NCBI GenBank assembly: GCA_017465625.1
Contig: JAFTVV010000025.1
Coordinates: 1-41,860 of the forward strand
Origin: Oscillospiraceae bacterium
Lineage (GTDB): Bacteria > Bacillota > Clostridia > Oscillospirales > Oscillospiraceae
Reading direction: 5' to 3'
Length of the DNA: 41,860 nt
Shown: in pieces, positions 7,897-16,247 of the stretch
How positions within the stretch are numbered: position 1 is the stretch's first letter
Layout of the letters: every line of letters begins with the position of its first letter
Program-made: the position numbers and the translations under genes
Notes under the pieces: generated by a model
Told to the model about the DNA's origin: nothing
Databases searched by the model: none
The model's input: only the letters and a program-made list of their open reading frames with translations

Positions 7897-9096
7897 TTAC
7901 TGATCCTGCAGGCAAGCGATGCCGGGCAGCTCCAAGCCCTCCAGGAATTCCAAAGAAGCGCCGCCGCCGGTGGAAATATGGGTAATCTTATCTGCAAAGC
8001 CCAGCTGCTCGCAGGCAGCTGCACTGTCGCCACCGCCAACGATGGTCACTGCATCGGAATCAGCCAATGCCTGTGCCACAGCCTTGGTACCGGCAGACAG
8101 AACAGGGTTTTCAAACACGCCCATGGGGCCGTTCCAAACAACAGTCTTAGCGGCCTTGGCAGCAGCGGCAAACTCCTCACGAGCCTTTTCACCGATATCC
8201 AGACCCATCTTGCCCTCGGGAATGGCAGTGGAATCTACGGTGGCAACTGCAATCTCAGCGTCGATGGGGTTGGGGAAGCCGTCTGCAACAACGGTATCCA
8301 CAGGCAGCAGCAGCTTCACGCCCTTATCCTGTGCCTTCTGCAGCATTTCCTTGCAGTAGTCCAGCTTCTCGTTGTCTACCAGGGAAGAGCCTACGGAGTA
8401 GCCCTGTGCAGCCAGGAAGGTAAATGCCATACCGCCGCCGATGATCAGGGTGTCTACCTTTTCCAGCAGGTTGTTGATTACGTTCAGCTTGTCGGAAACC
8501 TTTGCGCCACCCAAAATGGCAACGAAGGGGCGGTCGGGGTTGGCCAGTGCCTTACCCATCACACCGACTTCCTTCTGCACCAGGTAACCGCAAACAGCAG
8601 GCAGATAGTCTGCCACACCGGCGGTGGAAGAGTGGGCACGGTGTGCAGTGCCGAATGCATCGTTGACAAAGATATCGGCCATAGAAGCCAGATCCTTGGA
8701 CAGCTCGGGGTCATTCTTGGTCTCGCCCTTGATGTAACGGGTGTTCTCCAGCAGCATCACGTCGCCATCGTTCAAATCTGCGGCCTTTTCCTTGGCATCC
8801 TCACCGGCCACGTCTGCAGCCATGATGACCTGCTTGCCCAACAGCTCGCTCAGGCGGTCGGCAACAATCTTCAGGCTCAGCTCCGGCTTCCATTCACCCT
8901 TGGGCTTGCCCATGTGGGAGCACAGAATGACCTTTGCACCGTGCTTCACCAAATACTCAATGGTGGGCATAGCGGCCACAATGCGCTTGTCGGAAGTAAT
9001 CTTGCCGTCCTTGGTGGGGACATTGAAATCGCAACGGCACAGCACGCGCTTGCCGGCTACGTCGATGTCTTCAATAGACTTCTTGTTGTAGTTCAT
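7897..9096 (-). CDS. pgk: Phosphoglycerate kinase
   Basis: ATP-generating step of glycolysis (1,3-bisphosphoglycerate + ADP). At 399 residues it has full length, with RCDFNVP near the N-terminus, [24 protein letters not shown], the [10 protein letters not shown] segment and the nucleotide-binding [14 protein letters not shown] near the C-terminus. The start at 9096 follows GGAGG at 8 bases; extra in-frame codons upstream overlap trmL and are not needed. It starts only 28 bases after trmL, so the two are probably cotranscribed from the promoter at 9638-9666, and tpiA follows. Confidence 0.96.
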   Translation of the reverse strand: MNYNKKSIEDIDVAGKRVLCRCDFNVPTKDGKITSDKRIVAAMPTIEYLVKHGAKVILCSHMGKPKGEWKPELSLKIVADRLSELLGKQVIMAADVAGEDAKEKAADLNDGDVMLLENTRYIKGETKNDPELSKDLASMADIFVNDAFGTAHRAHSSTAGVADYLPAVCGYLVQKEVGVMGKALANPDRPFVAILGGAKVSDKLNVINNLLEKVDTLIIGGGMAFTFLAAQGYSVGSSLVDNEKLDYCKEMLQKAQDKGVKLLLPVDTVVADGFPNPIDAEIAVATVDSTAIPEGKMGLDIGEKAREEFAAAAKAAKTVVWNGPMGVFENPVLSAGTKAVAQALADSDAVTIVGGGDSAAACEQLGFADKITHISTGGGASLEFLEGLELPGIACLQDQ

Positions 9097-9124
9097 AATG
9101 ATTCCTCCATTATATATTCGGGTA

Positions 9125-9607
9125 TTACACCCGCATTTTACCATAATCCTGCAAACCGGAAAATCCGGTCTGCCGCAACGCTTCATACACCGTGATGGCA
9201 ACAGCATTGCTCAAATTCAAGCTCCGTGCCTCCTCACGCATAGGCAGGCGCACACAGCTTTCCCGATGGGCCTCCAAAAAATCCTCCGGCAGCCCTTTGG
9301 TCTCTTTTCCGAAAAACAGGTAGCTGTCTTCCGTAAATTGCGCCTCGGTATAGCAACGGGGCGCTTTGGTGGTCAGGCACCACATATTCTTCACATCATT
9401 GCAGGCGAAGAATTCGTCAAGATTTTCATAATCCCGCACTTCCACCAAATTCCAATAATCCAGTCCTGCGCGCTTGACCGCCTTTTCGGAAATGTCGAAG
9501 CCCAAGGGGCGAATCAGGTGAAGTCTGCTGCCGGTTGCGGCGCAGGTACGGGCAATATTGCCGCAGTTTTGAGGGATCTCCGGTTCAACCAGTACAATGT
9601 TTAACAT
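9125..9607 (-). CDS. trmL: tRNA (cytidine(34)-2'-O)-methyltransferase
   Basis: This 160-residue SPOUT-class (trefoil-knot) methyltransferase modifies the wobble base of tRNA-Leu isoacceptors in characterised members. It shows [20 protein letters not shown] at the N-terminus, [10 protein letters not shown] (SAM-knot region) and [11 protein letters not shown] near the C-terminus, the hallmark of the TrmL group. The start follows AAAGGAGGGAGAAA. It is first in a minus-strand set with pgk and tpiA and is divergent from aspS. Confidence 0.92.
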   Translation of the reverse strand: MLNIVLVEPEIPQNCGNIARTCAATGSRLHLIRPLGFDISEKAVKRAGLDYWNLVEVRDYENLDEFFACNDVKNMWCLTTKAPRCYTEAQFTEDSYLFFGKETKGLPEDFLEAHRESCVRLPMREEARSLNLSNAVAITVYEALRQTGFSGLQDYGKMRV

Positions 9608-9637
9608 TTTCTCCCTCCTTTTTTCGCAAGCCTAATT

Positions 9638-9666
9638 ATTGTATGATAAAACTTCCGTAAAATCAA
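9638..9666 (-). promoter_or_regulatory. Sigma-A promoter for trmL-pgk(-tpiA)
   Basis: Minus strand TTGATT (9666-9661), 17-base spacer, TACAAT (9643-9638), 31 bases before the trmL ATG. Confidence 0.7.
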
Positions 9667-9789
9667 CCCAAAAATAATCGTAATCGAAACTTTTTTATAC
9701 TTTTAACATAAATCTGTCCTATATTTTGCGTTTTTTCTCTTTTCGGGGCAGTTTTTTATTGCAACTCACCGATTGCTGTGCCGTTTCCC

Positions 9790-9818
9790 TTGACTTTTCC
9801 TCATATTTGTGCGAAAAT
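9790..9818 (+). promoter_or_regulatory. Possible promoter for aspS
   Basis: TTGACT (9790-9795), 17-base spacer, GAAAAT (9813-9818, a weak -10). The leader is about 30 bases, too short for a T-box riboswitch, which would otherwise be expected for a Firmicutes tRNA synthetase gene. Confidence 0.45.
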
Positions 9819-9855
9819 ATGCCCGTTATCATAATAAAAAAGAAGGTATATACCA

Positions 9856-11634
9856 ATGCTGCAATCCAGAACACATCACTGCGGTCAGCTGCGCCTGTGC
9901 GACGTCGGTCAGACCGTCACCATTAACGGTTGGATGGAAAACGTCCGTGAGGTGGGTGCAAACTTTGCATTCATCGTTTTGCGGGACTTCTACGGCACGA
10001 CCCAGGTCGTGGTGGAAAACGAAGAAATGATGTCTGTTATTAAGGGCATCAACAAAGAGTCTACCATCTCCGTCACCGGCACTGTACGGGAAAGAGAGAG
10101 CAAAAATCCCAAGCAGGCTACCGGTGAGATCGAAGTTGTCCCCCAGTCCATCACTGTGCTGGGCAAATGCCGTCACAACCAGCTTCCCTTTGAAATCAAC
10201 AAATCCAAGGACGCTGACGAAAATGTTCGTCTGAAGTACCGTTACCTGGATTTGCGTAATCCTGAGGTCAAAAAGAACATTATTTTGCGCTGTCAGGTGG
10301 TTGCCGAGCTGCGCCGCTTGATGACCGAAAAGGGCTTTTTGGAAATCACCACCCCCATTCTCACCGCCTCCTCTCCCGAGGGTGCCCGTGACTATCTGGT
10401 GCCTGCCCGTAATCACCCCGGCAAGTTCTACGCGCTGCCGCAAGCGCCCCAGCAGTTTAAGCAGCTGCTGATGACCTCCGGTTTCGACCGCTACTTCCAA
10501 ATCGCACCCTGCTTCCGTGACGAGGATGCCCGTGCAGACCGCACCCCCGGTGAGTTTTATCAGCTGGATATGGAGATGGCCTTCGCCACCCAAAACGATG
10601 TGCTGACCACTCTGGAAGAGGTGCTGGTGCCTGTATTTGAGAAGTTCGGCAAGTACAGCCGCATTTCCCAGGCTCCTTTCCGCCACATTCCCTATAACGA
10701 AGCAATGGAACGCTACGGCTCCGACAAGCCGGACCTGCGTATTGATTTGGAGATTCAGGATGTCACCGCCGCCGTTGCCGGCAGCGAATTTGGTCCTTTC
10801 CAAAATGCAACCGTCAAGGCCGTCACTGTGCACGACTTTGATCAGGGACGCAAGTGGATCGACAAGCTGCTTGCCGACGTAGAAGTACAGACCGGCAACA
10901 AGGCCTGCTGGATTCGTGTGGACGAAAACGGTGAGCTGACCGGCGGTGTTTCCAAGTTCCTGACCGGGCAGAAGGATGCACTGACTGCCGCTTTGGGCTT
11001 GAAGCCCGGCAGCTTCGTCTGTATGGCCGCCGGCAAGAAATCTGCCGCCCAGAAGACCGCCGGCGTGATCCGCACCCTGATGGGCAAGCGCATCCCCGGT
11101 CACTTCGACGAAGAGCAATATGCAATGTGCTGGATCGTGGACTTCCCCATGTATGAAATGGGCGAGGAATCCGGTCAGCTGGAATTCTGCCACAACCCCT
11201 TCTCTATGCCTCAGGGCGGTATGCAGACTTTGCTGGATGCCGAGGGCAACACCGAAAAGCTGCTGGCCATTAATGCCGATCAGTACGATCTGGTGGTCAA
11301 CGGCTACGAAAGCGCCTCCGGTGCAGTGCGCAACCACGATCCCGAAATTATGGTCAAGGCCTTCCAAATGGTCGGCTTGGGTGAAGAGGACGTCAAGGCC
11401 AAATTCCCCGCAATGTACAACGCCTTCACCTATGGCGCACCTCCCCACGCAGGTGCAGCCCCCGGTGTGGACCGTCTGGTGATGCTGCTCACCGGTGAGG
11501 AATCCATCCGCGAGGTCATCACCTTCCCCATGAACAAAACCGCACAGGACCTGATGATGGATGCCCCCACCACCGTTTCTCAGAAGCAGTTGGACGATGT
11601 GCACATTCTCATCAACGAAGAGCATCTGAAATAA
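9856..11634 (+). CDS. aspS: Aspartyl-tRNA synthetase
   Basis: This 592-residue class II synthetase charges tRNA-Asp. It has an N-terminal OB-fold anticodon-binding domain (TINGWMENVREVG...), motif 2 (FRDEDARADRTPGEFYQLDMEM), the inserted bacterial GAD domain in the middle, and motif 3 (GAAPGVDRLVMLL) near the C-terminus, so it is the bacterial long type. Length is normal. Whether it is discriminating or also charges tRNA-Asn cannot be judged here. The start follows AGAAGG. A perfect 17-bp terminator begins directly after the stop. Confidence 0.95.
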   Translation: MLQSRTHHCGQLRLCDVGQTVTINGWMENVREVGANFAFIVLRDFYGTTQVVVENEEMMSVIKGINKESTISVTGTVRERESKNPKQATGEIEVVPQSITVLGKCRHNQLPFEINKSKDADENVRLKYRYLDLRNPEVKKNIILRCQVVAELRRLMTEKGFLEITTPILTASSPEGARDYLVPARNHPGKFYALPQAPQQFKQLLMTSGFDRYFQIAPCFRDEDARADRTPGEFYQLDMEMAFATQNDVLTTLEEVLVPVFEKFGKYSRISQAPFRHIPYNEAMERYGSDKPDLRIDLEIQDVTAAVAGSEFGPFQNATVKAVTVHDFDQGRKWIDKLLADVEVQTGNKACWIRVDENGELTGGVSKFLTGQKDALTAALGLKPGSFVCMAAGKKSAAQKTAGVIRTLMGKRIPGHFDEEQYAMCWIVDFPMYEMGEESGQLEFCHNPFSMPQGGMQTLLDAEGNTEKLLAINADQYDLVVNGYESASGAVRNHDPEIMVKAFQMVGLGEEDVKAKFPAMYNAFTYGAPPHAGAAPGVDRLVMLLTGEESIREVITFPMNKTAQDLMMDAPTTVSQKQLDDVHILINEEHLK

Positions 11635-11672
11635 GCAAAATCCCGAAACGCTGATGCGTTTCGGGATTTTGC
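11635..11672. terminator. Bidirectional terminator between aspS and the AI-2E-type gene
   Basis: The arms GCAAAATCCCGAAACGC (11635-11651) and GCGTTTCGGGATTTTGC (11656-11672) pair perfectly over 17 bp with a TGAT tetraloop. The A/T-rich stem base gives U-tracts in both directions. It touches the stop codons of both convergent genes. Confidence 0.9.
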
Positions 11673-12925
11673 TATCTTTTCTTGTTTTTTCTGCGCTTAA
11701 AGTAGTGATGCTGTTGGTGTTCTCCGGGTTTTTTCACGGGCATCTTTTCCGGCAGTTCCATAGGATGAGGCTCCAGCTTCTCTTCCCGTACCGGACGTTT
11801 CTTCAGCCGCTTGCGCACCCATCCACGGATCAGGGTATAGACCACAGAGGTCACAGGGATCATCAGGAACATACCCACAACACCCATCAGTTCACCGCCC
11901 AATGCCACCGCAATCAGCACCCACATACCGGAAAGACCGATCGACGTGCCTACCACACGGGGATAGATGATGTTGTTTTCGATCTGCTGCAGCACCACGA
12001 ACATGACCACAAACCAAACCGCCTGCATGGGACTTGCAACAAAAATCAAAAATGCACCGATGATACAGCCCACCCATGCACCAACCACCGGAATAAATGC
12101 GGTGATGGCCACCAATACACTGATCAGCGGAATGTAGGGCATTTCAAAAATTGCCATGGATACGGCAAACATCATGCCCAGAATACAAACCTCCAGGCAC
12201 TGACCGGAGAGGAAATTGGAGAAGGTGGAGTTGGTCAGCCGAAAAACACGGACGATCTTATCGCTCACGTGCTCCGGAAATACAGCGTAGACAATTCTGC
12301 GCCCTTGCCGCGCCAGATTTTCCTTTTGGAACAGGGCATAAATAGAGAACGCAATGGCAATAAAGGCCTTCATAAAGCCGCTGGTAATACTGCTGATCGC
12401 CGCAATCGCCCTGCCCAGCAGCTCTGTCAGTCCATTGCCCAACCAGTCAGCCGCCGTTTTTGTAATCGAAGACCAGTCAAAGCCTTCAAAGCCTGTGTTC
12501 TCCGAAAGCCATTGGGTAACCTCCGGATTTTCGTTGAGCCACTTATTGATGCTGTTGCCGGTGTTGATGGCAAACGTCTCTAATTTGGGGATCAGCAGCT
12601 GAACCGTCTCAGAAACCTGGGGAATCAGCAGCATAATCACCACTGCCAGTACCATCAAAATCAGCAGCACCGCAATGAGCATCGCCACGACCCGGCGCAG
12701 ACGTTCTTTTTTAATCCATTTTAAGCGCCGTTCAAAGGCACGCATCGGTACATTAATAATAAACGCCAGCATCGAGCCGATGATAAACGGAGAGAGTATG
12801 TTGGTGACGGTGTTTATAATGTGAGCCACATGTTGGGTCTGATTGAGTACCCAGTACAGCAGAATAAGACCCACGACCGCAAAACCTACATTGCGTATCG
12901 TGCGTTTTTCAACGCGAATATCCAT
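11672..12925 (-). CDS. AI-2E family (YtvI/PerM-like) membrane transporter
   Basis: This 417-residue integral membrane protein has N-terminal hydrophobic pairs (VGFAVVGLILLYWVL; ILSPFIIGSMLAFIINVPM; VVAMLIAVLLILMVLAVVIMLLIP), a soluble middle, and a C-terminal group of membrane helices including LISVLVAITAFIPVVGAWVG, the signature of the AI-2E/PerM family. Substrates in this family are diverse (autoinducer-2, ions), so I give no specific substrate. The cytoplasmic C-terminus is basic. The start follows GGAGGTGA; codons upstream in frame fall in the promoter region and are rejected. Confidence 0.85.
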   Translation of the reverse strand: MDIRVEKRTIRNVGFAVVGLILLYWVLNQTQHVAHIINTVTNILSPFIIGSMLAFIINVPMRAFERRLKWIKKERLRRVVAMLIAVLLILMVLAVVIMLLIPQVSETVQLLIPKLETFAINTGNSINKWLNENPEVTQWLSENTGFEGFDWSSITKTAADWLGNGLTELLGRAIAAISSITSGFMKAFIAIAFSIYALFQKENLARQGRRIVYAVFPEHVSDKIVRVFRLTNSTFSNFLSGQCLEVCILGMMFAVSMAIFEMPYIPLISVLVAITAFIPVVGAWVGCIIGAFLIFVASPMQAVWFVVMFVVLQQIENNIIYPRVVGTSIGLSGMWVLIAVALGGELMGVVGMFLMIPVTSVVYTLIRGWVRKRLKKRPVREEKLEPHPMELPEKMPVKKPGEHQQHHYFKRRKNKKR

Positions 12926-12955
12926 CAGCTCACCTCCGTTTTCCTCTTTGCTTCT

Positions 12956-12985
12956 ATTATATGCGATGGGTAATGGGAAAATCAA
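12956..12985 (-). promoter_or_regulatory. Sigma-A promoter for the AI-2E-type gene
   Basis: Minus strand TTGATT (12985-12980), 18-base spacer, TATAAT (12961-12956), placed in the 61-base gap after the threonine aldolase stop. Confidence 0.7.
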
Positions 12986-12986
12986 G

Positions 12987-14027
12987 TTATTTTGTGTGTT
13001 TCATTAACAATTGACACAGAAAATTTACATCTTCTTCTGTGGTCGCCCAGCTTGTGCAGAAGCGCACCGCCCGATGGTGCTCATCCACCCAATCCATCGG
13101 ACTGAAGGTCACTTCACCGGAAATGCTGTCCAGCAATGCCGCAGGCAGAATTGGGAACACCTGATTGGTTTTTCCGGGTATGTACAGCTTATAACCCAGT
13201 TCCTCCAGTGTTTGACGCAGCTTATCCGCCTGTTTATTTGCATTGCGGGTAATTTCAAAATACAGATCGTTTTCAAACAGCCCTTCAAACTGCAACCCCA
13301 AAAGCCAGCCCTTGGCCAGCATACCACCGTGCTGTTTGATCACGTAGCGAAAATCCTCCTGCAGAGCAGGATTGGAAATCACAACCGCTTCTCCAAACAG
13401 TGCGCCGCACTTGGTCAGCCCAATGTAAAACACGTCTGTCAGCCGTGCCAGATCCTCCAGCGTTACATCACAATCCTTGGCGGTCAGGGCGTAGCCCAAA
13501 CGCGCACCGTCTGCAAACAGGTACAGCCCGTACTTTTTGCAGGCCGCAGAAAGCTCCTTAAGCTCCTGCAGATTATAGGTCGTGCCCCACTCCGTAGACT
13601 GGGAGATATAAACCATTTTCGGCTGAACGGTATGCTCCTTATCCCCGTCAGACAGATGGTTTTCCATATATGCCATTACCTGTGCAGCGTTGATTTTTCC
13701 ATCTGTTGCCGGCAGAGTCAGCACCTTATGGCCGGTGGCCTCCACTGCACCGGTTTCATGAACGTTGATATGGCCGGAATCGGCACTGAGCACCCCCTGA
13801 TGGGCACGCAATGCGCCGTCAATAACGGTCATATTGGCCTGCGTGCCGCCCACCAAGAAATGAACCGCAAGACTTTGATTGTTACATAGCGCACGCACAC
13901 GCTCTGCCGCCTTGCGGCAAATCTCATCGGTGCCGTAGCCGGGCATAGATATTTTCTCTGCATCCTGCATTTTCTTCAGCACTGCAGGGTGGCACATTGC
14001 ATTGTAGTCGTTATGAAAATAGCGCAT
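12987..14027 (-). CDS. ltaE: Low-specificity L-threonine aldolase
   Basis: This 346-residue PLP enzyme of fold type I cleaves threonine to glycine and acetaldehyde. It shows FHNDYNAMCHPAVL at the N-terminus, GYGTDE (substrate loop), the cofactor-contacting FADGARLG (D173, R176) and the Schiff-base lysine K206 in YIGLTKCGALFGE. The length is normal for the family. The start follows GGAGG, and a near-perfect promoter lies just upstream. A related beta-elimination lyase is a remote alternative. Confidence 0.88.
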   Translation of the reverse strand: MRYFHNDYNAMCHPAVLKKMQDAEKISMPGYGTDEICRKAAERVRALCNNQSLAVHFLVGGTQANMTVIDGALRAHQGVLSADSGHINVHETGAVEATGHKVLTLPATDGKINAAQVMAYMENHLSDGDKEHTVQPKMVYISQSTEWGTTYNLQELKELSAACKKYGLYLFADGARLGYALTAKDCDVTLEDLARLTDVFYIGLTKCGALFGEAVVISNPALQEDFRYVIKQHGGMLAKGWLLGLQFEGLFENDLYFEITRNANKQADKLRQTLEELGYKLYIPGKTNQVFPILPAALLDSISGEVTFSPMDWVDEHHRAVRFCTSWATTEEDVNFLCQLLMKHTK

Positions 14028-14056
14028 ATTGATTCCTCCGAAAAAAGCTTAATCCC

Positions 14057-14085
14057 ATTGTACTTTGAACTTTATCCGGTGTCAA
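14057..14085 (-). promoter_or_regulatory. Sigma-A promoter for ltaE
   Basis: Minus strand TTGACA (14085-14080), 17-base spacer, TACAAT (14062-14057), 30 bases before the ATG. Confidence 0.8.
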
Positions 14086-14148
14086 GCAGTTATACACGCC
14101 CTGCTCTGCGCATAGATTTTCTTAGGACACAGCATCGGAGGGAAAAAT

Positions 14149-14412
14149 ATGGAATACAGTATGGAGCAGCGCGCCTGCGAATTGGCTGTGTACATTATTG
14201 AAACAGGTGCAACCGTCCGCGCCTGCGCAAAGAAATTCGGAATTTCCAAATCCACCGTACACAAAGACCTGTCTCAACGGCTGAAGCAATATAATAAAAC
14301 TTTATACCTGCAGGCTCGTGCTGTTCTGGAGCAGAACAAGGCAGAACGGCACATTCGTGGAGGTATGGCAACCAAACAAAAATATATGCAGAAGCAAAAA
14401 GATCCCCTCTGA
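14149..14412 (+). CDS. spoIIID: Sporulation transcription factor SpoIIID
   Basis: This 87-residue DNA-binding protein acts in the mother cell during endospore formation, downstream of sigma-E. The helix-turn-helix ATVRACAKKFGISKSTVHKD (about 23-42) and the basic C-terminal segment match SpoIIID. The start follows CGGAGGG. CATAGATT at 14111-14118 resembles a sigma-E -10 box (CATACAAT), with a weak -35 upstream, which is what the family's regulation would predict, but the match is loose. Its presence marks the host as a spore former. The stop codon lies in the loop of the following hairpin. Confidence 0.93.
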   Translation: MEYSMEQRACELAVYIIETGATVRACAKKFGISKSTVHKDLSQRLKQYNKTLYLQARAVLEQNKAERHIRGGMATKQKYMQKQKDPL

Positions 14413-14424
14413 CGAGGGGGTCTT
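14399..14424. terminator. Terminator shared by spoIIID and the convergent small gene
   Basis: The arms AAGATCCCCTC (14399-14409) and GAGGGGGTCTT (14414-14424) form an 11-bp stem with one G-T pair and a 4-base loop. On the minus strand it is followed directly by TTTTTGCTTC, a proper T-tract, seven bases after the stop of the 32-residue gene. On the plus strand the T-tract is poor. Confidence 0.75.
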
Positions 14425-14431
14425 GCCGGTT

Positions 14432-14530
14432 TTACAAATCATCCGCGTCCTGAATGGGTTTTTCGCAGGGATTTTGTGGTCTGCCGGTATAGCTTCCGTT
14501 GGGGTCTGTAATGATTTTTTCTTTTTTCAT
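14432..14530 (-). CDS. Small conserved-looking protein, 32 residues, function unknown
   Basis: ATG at 14530 to TAA at 14432 encodes MKKEKIITDPNGSYTGRPQN followed by PCEKPIQDADDL. A full AAGGAGGTG Shine-Dalgarno sequence lies 5-6 bases before the ATG, and a hairpin with a T-tract follows the stop, so it has the marks of a translated, independently terminated gene. The product is hydrophilic with basic N-terminal and acidic C-terminal ends, no membrane segment and one Cys. It looks like a compact short protein rather than a broken one. I do not recognise a function. A longer frame through the same bases (to 14630) is in another register and lacks these signals. Confidence 0.7.
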   Translation of the reverse strand: MKKEKIITDPNGSYTGRPQNPCEKPIQDADDL

Positions 14531-14543
14531 CGTGCCACCTCCT

Positions 14544-14565
14544 TATGGCAGAGTACTCTGCCATA
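14544..14565. promoter_or_regulatory. 22-bp perfect palindrome between the small gene and rlmH
   Basis: TATGGCAGAGT (14544-14554) and ACTCTGCCATA (14555-14565) are exact inverted repeats with no spacer. The site touches the Shine-Dalgarno sequence of the minus-strand small gene on one side and lies one base from the proposed -35 of rlmH on the other. It may be a dimeric operator for both units or a leader hairpin in the small gene's mRNA. Confidence 0.5.
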
Positions 14566-14566
14566 C

Positions 14567-14595
14567 TTGCATTATGCCCGAATGTGGGGTATACT
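14567..14595 (+). promoter_or_regulatory. Promoter for rlmH
   Basis: TTGCAT (14567-14572), 17-base spacer, TATACT (14590-14595), 21 bases before the rlmH ATG. Confidence 0.55.
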
Positions 14596-14616
14596 ATAAA
14601 AAAGAGGTGGCTTGCA

Positions 14617-15099
14617 ATGTTCGATATCACCCTGATCTGTATGGGTAAATTAAAGGAAAAATTTTACTTATCCGCTGCCGCGGAGTATGAAAAGCGGCTC
14701 AAGGCTTACTGCAGCTTCAAGCTGATTGAGCTGCCGGAATACAGACTTTCGGAAAACCCCTCTGCCGGCGAAATTGCCGCAGGTCTTGAAAAAGAAGCAG
14801 AGGTCATTTTTACAAAAATCCCAAAGGGTGCCTGGTTTTGCGTGCTGACACCTGAGGGAAAGCTGCGCTCCTCTGAGGAGCTGGCGCAGACCCTGAAGGA
14901 GGTCAAGCTCTCCGGCAAAGGCAGTGTCTGTTTTCTCATCGGCTCTTCCTTTGGAATGTCACCACGGGTAAAGGCGATGGCAGATTATAAGCTGTCTATG
15001 AGTCCCATGACCTTTCCCCACCATTTGGCACGGGTGATGGTGCTGGAGCAAATCTACCGTGCAGAGGCCATCCAGGCCGGCAGTAAATACCATACGTAA
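14617..15099 (+). CDS. rlmH: 23S rRNA (pseudouridine1915-N3)-methyltransferase
   Basis: This 160-residue SPOUT methyltransferase modifies helix 69 of 23S rRNA. The C-terminal knot region FLIGSSFGMSPRVKAMADYK, SMSPMTFPHHLARVMVLEQI and the end SKYHT match RlmH closely, and the family is about 159 residues long. The start at 14617 (MFDITLICMGK) follows GAGGTG; codons upstream in frame overlap the promoter and palindrome. The gene is followed by a strong hairpin terminator. Confidence 0.95.
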   Translation: MFDITLICMGKLKEKFYLSAAAEYEKRLKAYCSFKLIELPEYRLSENPSAGEIAAGLEKEAEVIFTKIPKGAWFCVLTPEGKLRSSEELAQTLKEVKLSGKGSVCFLIGSSFGMSPRVKAMADYKLSMSPMTFPHHLARVMVLEQIYRAEAIQAGSKYHT

Positions 15100-15136
15100 A
15101 AGGCTTGTTGCAACATCGCAACAAGCCCTTATTTTT
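15100..15136. terminator. Terminator between convergent rlmH and rsmE
   Basis: GGCTTGTTGC (15102-15111) pairs with GCAACAAGCC (15118-15127), 6-base loop, followed on plus by CTTATTTTTT. On the minus strand it follows the rsmE stop and ends in TTTTA, so it can act both ways. Confidence 0.85.
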
Positions 15137-15867
15137 TAAAATTCGCCTGCGGCATACATCACTGCCGACAGTGCACACAGCGGCGCTGTTTCGCACCGCA
15201 AGATGCGACTGCCCAGGGTGCAGATTTTGAAGCCTGCATTTTTTGCCTGCTCCACTTCCTTTTCCTCCAAGCCGCCTTCCGGCCCGGTGAGCAAGGAAAC
15301 AGACTGGAACGGCTGTTCCTCCAACGCCATACGCAAGGTGGTTGCCCGTTCATTTTCGTAGAACAAAATCGGCAGGTCTGTTTGCGCTCCATCCTGCAAT
15401 GCTTCCTGATAGCTTTTCAGTACCCGTACCCGGGGCACACGTCCCCGCCCGGACTGCTCTGCCGCAGAGGCGGCAATTTTTTGCCACCGTTCCAGCTTCT
15501 TCTGCAGGCTCTTTTCATCCGGCTTGGAAACGCATCTGCTGGATGGAAACGCCACTATTTCATAAGCGCCCAACTCAGTTGCCTTTTGAATCACGTGCTC
15601 CAGCTTATCTGCCTTGGGAAAAGCCATATAGACCCGCACCCTGACGGATGCCTCCGTTTGGCTCTCCTGCCGGGAAAGCACCACCAGGCTGATTTGCCCG
15701 GGGCTGACATCACTGACCGTGCAAATACATTCTCTGCCTGCTCCGTCACATACCAATACCTGCTCTCCGTTTTTCAGGCGCAGTACTTTTGCGTGGTCTG
15801 CGTTTTCACCGGTCAGCACCAAAAAATCCCCGTCTAACTCCCGGGATGTTACAAAAAATCTGGTCAT
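15136..15867 (-). CDS. rsmE: 16S rRNA (uracil1498-N3)-methyltransferase
   Basis: This 243-residue SPOUT-family enzyme methylates U1498 of 16S rRNA. MTRFFVTSREL at the N-terminus leads a PUA-like domain; the knot domain carries KATELGAYEIVAF, LLTGPEGGLEEKEVEQA and LGSRILRCETAPL, the RsmE signature. I chose the ATG at 15867, since the family begins just before the RFF motif; its Shine-Dalgarno sequence (GGGGGA) is unusual. A TTG at 15891 with AAGGA upstream is the alternative start. Confidence 0.93.
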   Translation of the reverse strand: MTRFFVTSRELDGDFLVLTGENADHAKVLRLKNGEQVLVCDGAGRECICTVSDVSPGQISLVVLSRQESQTEASVRVRVYMAFPKADKLEHVIQKATELGAYEIVAFPSSRCVSKPDEKSLQKKLERWQKIAASAAEQSGRGRVPRVRVLKSYQEALQDGAQTDLPILFYENERATTLRMALEEQPFQSVSLLTGPEGGLEEKEVEQAKNAGFKICTLGSRILRCETAPLCALSAVMYAAGEF

Positions 15868-15917
15868 TTGAATCCCCCGTAACCACCGCAAGCAATCCTT
15901 ACGGCTCTTTACACGTC

Positions 15918-15946
15918 ATTATACCACCAAGCTTTGCACTTTGCAA
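15918..15946 (-). promoter_or_regulatory. Promoter for rsmE
   Basis: Minus strand TTGCAA (15946-15941), 17-base spacer, TATAAT (15923-15918), about 50 bases before the ATG at 15867. Confidence 0.65.
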
Positions 15947-16006
15947 ATACAATTCAGTATGGATGAAGAAGCCGCTTCCTCGTAGGCAACTCTTCCTGCC
16001 GTAAAA

Positions 16007-16130
16007 ACCGTAGGGGCACCCGTCCTCGGGTGCCCGAAATGTATGGACTGCGGTCACCCCGGGAGGGGTGACCCTGCGACATTGACAAAAAACGTGCGAC
16101 AGAACCCGTAGGGGCAGATATCATCTGCCC
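16007..16130. repeat. Three tandem intergenic hairpins, two of a CGTAGGGGCA-type repeat family
   Basis: Hairpin A pairs GGGCACCCG (16014-16022) with CGGGTGCCC (16027-16035). Hairpin B pairs GGTCACCCC (16052-16060) with GGGGTGACC (16065-16073). Hairpin C pairs GGGCAGAT (16112-16119) with ATCTGCCC (16123-16130). A and C both start with CGTAGGGGCA. A similar element with GTAGGGGCGACCT occurs at 37475-37533. This resembles a dispersed REP-like palindromic family; mobility is inference. Confidence 0.65.
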
Positions 16131-16247
16131 GCAATGATTTTAATCCGTCGGCAACGCCGACACACTTCTCTTCTCTATTCACTGATGCAATAAACGGCGG
16201 GTGGATGATATCCGCTCTGTCTTCACAATATCTTATCTAACGCAAAG

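Noticed and set aside
9608-9855. T-box riboswitch upstream of aspS
   Set aside because: The interval is too short from the likely promoter and no T-box consensus (TGGNACCGCG) is present.
9829-11625. 598-codon open frame antisense to aspS
   Set aside because: aspS is unmistakable; the antisense product has no recognisable domain and no ribosome binding site.
14439-14630. 63-codon minus-strand frame between spoIIID and rlmH
   Set aside because: It runs through the rlmH promoter in another register; the 32-codon frame at 14432-14530 has the proper SD and terminator.
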